Positions 1 through 5,000 of a DNA stretch of 5,000 nt are shown piece by piece. Below the pieces are notes generated by a model. It had not been told where the DNA came from, ran no database searches, and saw only the letters and a list, made by a program, of their open reading frames with translations. The stretch spans positions 1 to 5,000 of the forward strand of contig JACIYY010000290.1 of NCBI GenBank assembly GCA_014359685.1. Reading direction: 5' to 3'. The stretch's first letter is position 1; each line of letters begins with the position of its first letter. The DNA comes from Porphyrobacter sp. GTDB lineage: Bacteria > Pseudomonadota > Alphaproteobacteria > Sphingomonadales > Sphingomonadaceae. The position numbers were made by a program, and so were the translations under genes.

Positions 1-10
1 GGTTGCCGCG

Positions 11-388
11 ATGATCCGTATCCTGCTGGCTGAAGACGACGACACTATGCGCCATTACCTGGCACGCGCGCTGGAGCATGCCGGCTACACCGTCGATGCG
101 GTCGATCGCGGGACCGCCGCCATTCCGCTGCTGGAGCGCGGCGGATACGACCTGCTGATCTCCGACATCGTGATGCCGGAGATGGACGGGATCGAGCTGG
201 CGGAGCGCTGCGGCCAGATCAGCGCGGCCACGCGCGTGATGTTCATCACCGGCTTTGCCGCGGTCGCGCTCAAGACCGGCGGCGCGGCGGCGCGCGGCCG
301 CGTCCTGTCCAAGCCGTTCCACCTGCGCGAGCTGGTGCTGGAAATCGAGCGGGTGTTCGCGGACCGGCTATCAAGCGCCTCGCTGTGA
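11..388 (+). CDS. cpdR: CpdR-type single-domain response regulator
   Basis: This is a 125-residue stand-alone receiver domain with no output domain. The acidic pocket is E8-D9-D10, the phospho-acceptor is D52 (in SDIVMPEMDG), the switch Thr is T80 (in MFITGFAAVAL) and the conserved Lys is K101 (in LSKPFHLREL). These blocks closely match Caulobacter CpdR as I remember it. In that family the unphosphorylated protein primes ClpXP to degrade cell-cycle substrates such as CtrA (with RcdA and PopA), and the CckA-ChpT phosphorelay inactivates it; this role is inferred from family. The start at 11 fits because homologues begin M-x-RILLAEDD, but only ten bases upstream are visible, so the ribosome binding site and promoter cannot be judged. 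The C-terminus runs a few residues past the usual end (about 118 aa in Caulobacter). The gene is intact, with good codon use, and is followed by a hairpin and tRNA-Val on the same strand. Confidence 0.93.
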   Translation: MIRILLAEDDDTMRHYLARALEHAGYTVDAVDRGTAAIPLLERGGYDLLISDIVMPEMDGIELAERCGQISAATRVMFITGFAAVALKTGGAAARGRVLSKPFHLRELVLEIERVFADRLSSASL

Positions 389-440
389 CCGCGCGCGCGA
401 CGAACCCGCTTGCCACGCCAGGCGCGCTTCGCTAATCCCC

Positions 441-473
441 CCGCCTGCTGCGGGGTACCATCCCGCAGGGCGG
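441..473 (+). terminator. GC-rich hairpin after cpdR, possible terminator lacking a U-tract
   Basis: The arms are CCGCC (441-445) plus CTGCGGG (448-454), pairing with CCCGCAG (462-468) plus GGCGG (469-473). This gives a 12-bp stem interrupted only by a two-base bulge (TG, 446-447), with a seven-base loop. An alternative 6-bp stem, CCCCGC (439-444) with GCGGGG (450-455), uses overlapping bases. No run of T follows, so it is not a classical intrinsic terminator. It sits 52 bases after the cpdR stop and 37 bases before the tRNA, where it could end cpdR transcription, protect the mRNA 3' end or mark a processing site. The rest of 389-510 shows no convincing tRNA promoter. Confidence 0.4.
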
Positions 474-510
474 CCCGGCCGTGTGTACGGGTCGTGGGGG
501 CCGAGAGTGT

Positions 511-2802
<2,292 letters not shown>

Positions 2803-2822
2803 CGGCTCCACCCGGCGGGCCG
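2803..2822. terminator. Short hairpin between convergent ligA and atm1, weak terminator candidate
   Basis: Immediately after the ligA stop, CGGCTC (2803-2808) pairs with GGGCCG (2817-2822) as a 6-bp stem with one G-T pair and an eight-base loop. It lies in the 39-base gap separating the 3' ends of the convergent ligA and atm1 genes, where a shared terminator would be useful. No T-tract follows on either strand and the stem is short for such GC-rich DNA, so this is only a candidate. Confidence 0.22.
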
Positions 2823-2841
2823 TGACCGACGTCTCAGGCTC

Positions 2842-4662
2842 CTATTCCGCGGCTTGCTCCACCAGCGGATCGTCGGACAGCTGGCGCGACCACATGTCGG
2901 CGTAGAGGCCGTCGCGGCGCAGCAATTGGGCGTGGGTGCCCTGTTCGACCAGCCGCCCGGCCTGCAGGACGTTGATGAGGTCCGCGTCGGCGATGGTCGA
3001 GAGGCGGTGGGCGATGGCGATGGTGGTGCGGTTGGCGGAGACCCGCCGCAGCGTGGCGAGGATCTCCTGCTCGGTGCGGGTGTCGAGTGCGCTGGTCGCC
3101 TCGTCCAGCAGCAGGATCGGCGGGTTCTTCACCAGCGTGCGGGCGATTGCCACGCGCTGCTTCTCCCCGCCCGACAGCTTCAGGCCGCGCTCGCCGACCT
3201 CGGTGGCGAAGCCTTGGGGCAGGGCGGCGATGAAGGGCGCGATGGCGGCGCCACGGGCGGCGGCTTCGACCTCCTGCTCGCTCGCCCCGTCGCGGCCATA
3301 GGCGATGTTGTAGCCGATCGTGTCATTGAACAGCACGCTGTCCTGCGGGACGATGCCGATCTGCCGGCGCAGCGATTCCTGCGTGACCGTGGCGATGTCC
3401 TGCCCGTCGATCAGGATGCGCCCCGACCACGGATCGTAGAACCGGAACAGCAGCCGTCCGATGGTCGACTTGCCGGCGCCCGAAGGGCCGACGATGGCGA
3501 CGTGGCTGCCGGCGGGCACCTCGAAGCTGAGGCCGTGGAGGATCTCACGGTCGCGGTCATAGCCGAACACCACGTCCTCGAACGCCACCACCGGGCGACG
3601 AATCACCAGCGCCGGCGCGCCGGGCGCGTCCTGCACCTCGACCGGCGTGTCGATCAGGCGGAACATCTGCGCCATGTCGACCAGCCCCTGGCGGATCGTG
3701 CGATAGACCCAGCCCAGCATGTCGAGCGGGCGGAACAGCTGCATCAGATAGGTATTGATCAGCACCAGGTCGCCGGTGGAGAACCGCCCTTGGCTCCAAC
3801 CCCACACGGTGAAGGCCATCGCGCCGGCCATCAGCAGGCTGGTGATCAGCGACTGGGCGATGTTGAGCATCCCCAGCGAGTTCTCGCTGCGGATCGCCGC
3901 ATCGGCATAGTGCCGCGCCGCCTGCCCATAGCGCTGCTGCTCGCGCGATTCGGCGCCGAAATATTTCACCGTCTCGTAATTCAGCAGCGAATCGACCGCG
4001 CGCGAGAGCGCCAGCCCGTCGAGGTCGTTCATCTGCGCACGCAATGTGGTGCGCCATTCGGTGATGATCCGGGTCAGCCAGATATAGGCGACCACGGTTA
4101 GGGCGGTGGCGGCCACCACCTCCCACCCGAACTTGGTCCAGAACACGATCCCGACCACTACCAGCTCGATCGCCGTGGGGGCGATGTTGAACAGCAGGAA
4201 GTAGATCATCGAATTGATGCTCTTGGCCCCGCGCTCCACCACCTTGGTGACCTCTCCGGTGCGGCGCGACAGGTGGAAGCGCAGCGACAGGCGGTGCAGC
4301 CGGGCGAACACGTCCTCGGTCAGCTGGCGCACGGCGTCCTGGCCGACCCGCTCGAAGATCACATTGCGGATGTTGTCGAAGGCCACCGCAGCAAAGCGCC
4401 CGGCGGCGTAGGCGACGACCAGACCGATCGCCAGCCACACGGCGGGGTCACCGCCCTCGGCCGACATCTCGTCGATGGCGCCGGCATAGGCGAAGGGCAG
4501 GGTCAGGGTGACGGCCTTGGCCAGCAGCACGAAGACCAGTGCGCCGGCGATCCGCCAGCGCAGGTCCGGCGATTCGCTGGGCCACAGATAGGGCAGGAAG
4601 CGGCGGATCGTGCGCCAGTCGGCGGGATCGCGGCGGGGGGCGGAGCGGTCTTCGGGTGGCAT
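2842..4662 (-). CDS. atm1: Atm1/ABCB7-family ABC exporter, permease fused to ATPase
   Basis: This 606-residue half-transporter should dimerise in the inner membrane. Six hydrophobic helices lie at roughly 36-60, 75-95, 153-175, 180-199, 271-289 and 297-317, followed by the nucleotide-binding domain. That domain shows A-loop Y368, Walker A GPSGAGKST (392-400), Q-loop Q440, signature LSGGEKQR (496-503), Walker B ILLLDE (516-521), D-loop SALD (524-527) and switch H552. The blocks LLNYETVKYFGAESRE and SENSLGMLNIAQ are hallmarks of the Atm1 group. From memory, residues that bind glutathione in the N. aromaticivorans Atm1 structure are all present here: R204, R208, N267, Q270, D314, G317 and R321. 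Export of glutathione conjugates, or of sulfur/iron or metal-linked thiol compounds, is inferred. ATG 4662 is preferred because the known homologue begins MPPE and is 608 aa. ATG 4749 in the same frame would add 29 residues and has a better ribosome site (GGAG, 6 bases upstream). The gene converges on ligA and is divergent from the predicted rRNA operon promoter. Confidence 0.93.
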   Translation of the reverse strand: MPPEDRSAPRRDPADWRTIRRFLPYLWPSESPDLRWRIAGALVFVLLAKAVTLTLPFAYAGAIDEMSAEGGDPAVWLAIGLVVAYAAGRFAAVAFDNIRNVIFERVGQDAVRQLTEDVFARLHRLSLRFHLSRRTGEVTKVVERGAKSINSMIYFLLFNIAPTAIELVVVGIVFWTKFGWEVVAATALTVVAYIWLTRIITEWRTTLRAQMNDLDGLALSRAVDSLLNYETVKYFGAESREQQRYGQAARHYADAAIRSENSLGMLNIAQSLITSLLMAGAMAFTVWGWSQGRFSTGDLVLINTYLMQLFRPLDMLGWVYRTIRQGLVDMAQMFRLIDTPVEVQDAPGAPALVIRRPVVAFEDVVFGYDRDREILHGLSFEVPAGSHVAIVGPSGAGKSTIGRLLFRFYDPWSGRILIDGQDIATVTQESLRRQIGIVPQDSVLFNDTIGYNIAYGRDGASEQEVEAAARGAAIAPFIAALPQGFATEVGERGLKLSGGEKQRVAIARTLVKNPPILLLDEATSALDTRTEQEILATLRRVSANRTTIAIAHRLSTIADADLINVLQAGRLVEQGTHAQLLRRDGLYADMWSRQLSDDPLVEQAAE

Positions 4663-4769
4663 CGACACTGATGTGGGCTGCCTTGGCACCGGGCGCAACG
4701 CGGACGGTGCGGGGCGCGGTGCGGTTGATATCGCGCGACGAATGCCCATCTTCCGCTCCGGTCAGCGCC

Positions 4770-4799
4770 GTTTCGCCGGGTCGGGCAGGGCAGCGAAAC
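4770..4799. repeat. Inverted repeat GTTTCGC-N16-GCGAAAC between atm1 and the + strand promoter
   Basis: GTTTCGC (4770-4776) and GCGAAAC (4793-4799) are perfect reverse complements, separated by a G-rich 16-base spacer. The right arm runs into the first A-tract of the UP-like region, and the left arm lies 107 bases upstream of the preferred atm1 start. It could be an operator for either divergent promoter or a hairpin in the atm1 5' leader. A chance 7-base match in a region of this size is also possible. Confidence 0.35.
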
Positions 4800-4852
4800 A
4801 AAAATGCAAAAAGGCGTTGACCGGCTGAAAGGCCGCCCATATATAGCCCTCA
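4796..4852 (+). promoter_or_regulatory. Strong sigma-70-type promoter with UP element, predicted rRNA operon P1
   Basis: The -35 box TTGACC (4817-4822) is followed by a 17-base spacer and the -10 box TATATA (4840-4845), giving a predicted start at A4852. Two five-base A-tracts (4800-4804 and 4808-4812), plus AAA at 4796-4798, lie at about -56 to -40, the position where an UP element contacts the RNA polymerase alpha subunits. Between the -10 box and the start is the GC-rich discriminator GCCCTC (4846-4851), a feature linked to ppGpp/DksA (stringent) control of stable RNA promoters. The boxes and spacing are read directly; assignment to an rRNA operon rests on the downstream boxA-like element. 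No open frame that looks like a gene follows on this strand before the window ends. Confidence 0.78.
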
Positions 4853-5000
4853 CCGACGCGGCGCTGACGGTTTCCACCGGCTCCGACGCAGCGGTCGCCA
4901 ACTCAGACGGACAACCGGAACCCGGTGTAAATCGGGTCTCCTCGCTGTCCGCCTCGTTTCGTTGACGGCTCTTTGACATTGTTGATTTTGATGAAGGGAC
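4852..5000 (+). other. Predicted rRNA operon leader, cut by the window edge
   Basis: This stretch from the predicted transcription start to the window end has no plausible coding frame and is less GC-rich toward its right end. It contains a small hairpin, ACCCG (4920-4924) with CGGGT (4933-4937), which can be lengthened by two pairs if C4938 bulges out, and then the boxA-like element at 4967-4979. The terminal sequence TGATTTTGATGAAGGGAC (4983-5000) resembles the spacer I associate with sphingomonad 16S leaders, from memory only. The mature 16S gene itself is not in the window. Confidence 0.65.
4967..4979 (+). promoter_or_regulatory. boxA-like antitermination element
   Basis: GGCTCTTTGACAT closely matches the E. 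coli rRNA leader boxA (TGCTCTTTAACA), differing mainly by G for A inside the element. In rRNA operons boxA RNA is bound by NusB-NusE (S10) and recruits the antitermination and rRNA maturation complex. It lies about 115 bases downstream of the predicted start, as expected for a leader boxA. Confidence 0.75.

Noticed and set aside
410..438. TTGCCA followed by a TAAT-containing stretch as a tRNA-Val promoter
   Set aside because: The -10 match is poor at 17-base spacing, the better hexamer needs a 15-base spacing, and the hairpin at 441-473 would lie between it and the tRNA.
2854..4101. Open frame of 415 codons on the strand opposite atm1
   Set aside because: Also a codon-bias shadow. Its translation is low in complexity and Asp/Gln/His-rich, while the opposite strand carries all ABC transporter motifs.
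4840..4868. The TATATA palindrome read on the minus strand as a -10 box for atm1
   Set aside because: The hexamer at the required -35 position on the minus strand matches consensus poorly, so no atm1 promoter is called.
4973..4978. Perfect TTGACA, a possible second -35 box
   Set aside because: It is part of the boxA-like element, and no -10-like hexamer can be seen at the right distance before the window ends.

Overview
The window looks like ordinary core chromosome of a GC-rich alphaproteobacterium, most likely a member of the Sphingomonadales. Three things point there: a CpdR-type response regulator (part of the alphaproteobacterial cell-cycle proteolysis circuit), an Atm1-type exporter that matches the Novosphingobium aromaticivorans Atm1 almost motif for motif, and the insertion-bearing LigA form common in this class. 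No mobile element, phage gene, CRISPR array or recognisable defence or biosynthetic system is visible, and I see no evidence for an undescribed system.

Layout, left to right. A complete cpdR gene (11-388, +) is followed by a 122-base spacer holding a long GC-rich hairpin (441-473). Next comes a complete tRNA-Val with anticodon GAC and an encoded CCA end (511-585, +). After a 111-base spacer lies the NAD+-dependent DNA ligase gene ligA (697-2802, +). Converging on it, 39 bases away, is a half-size ABC exporter of the Atm1/ABCB7 family (2842-4662, -). The open frames of both ligA and atm1 run upstream of the chosen start, so both starts are discussed.

The last 338 bases (4663-5000) contain no gene but are rich in signals. 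On the + strand there are two A-tracts in the UP-element position, a -35 box (TTGACC), a 17-base spacer, a -10 box (TATATA), a GC-rich discriminator and then a leader with a boxA-like antitermination element near 4967-4979. This is the architecture of a ribosomal RNA operon control region, so a 16S rRNA gene very probably begins just beyond the right edge. A 7-base-arm dyad (4770-4799) lies between this promoter and atm1.

The genes are separate housekeeping functions rather than one pathway: regulated ClpXP proteolysis (CpdR), translation (tRNA-Val, predicted rRNA operon), DNA nick sealing (LigA) and glutathione-linked export (Atm1).
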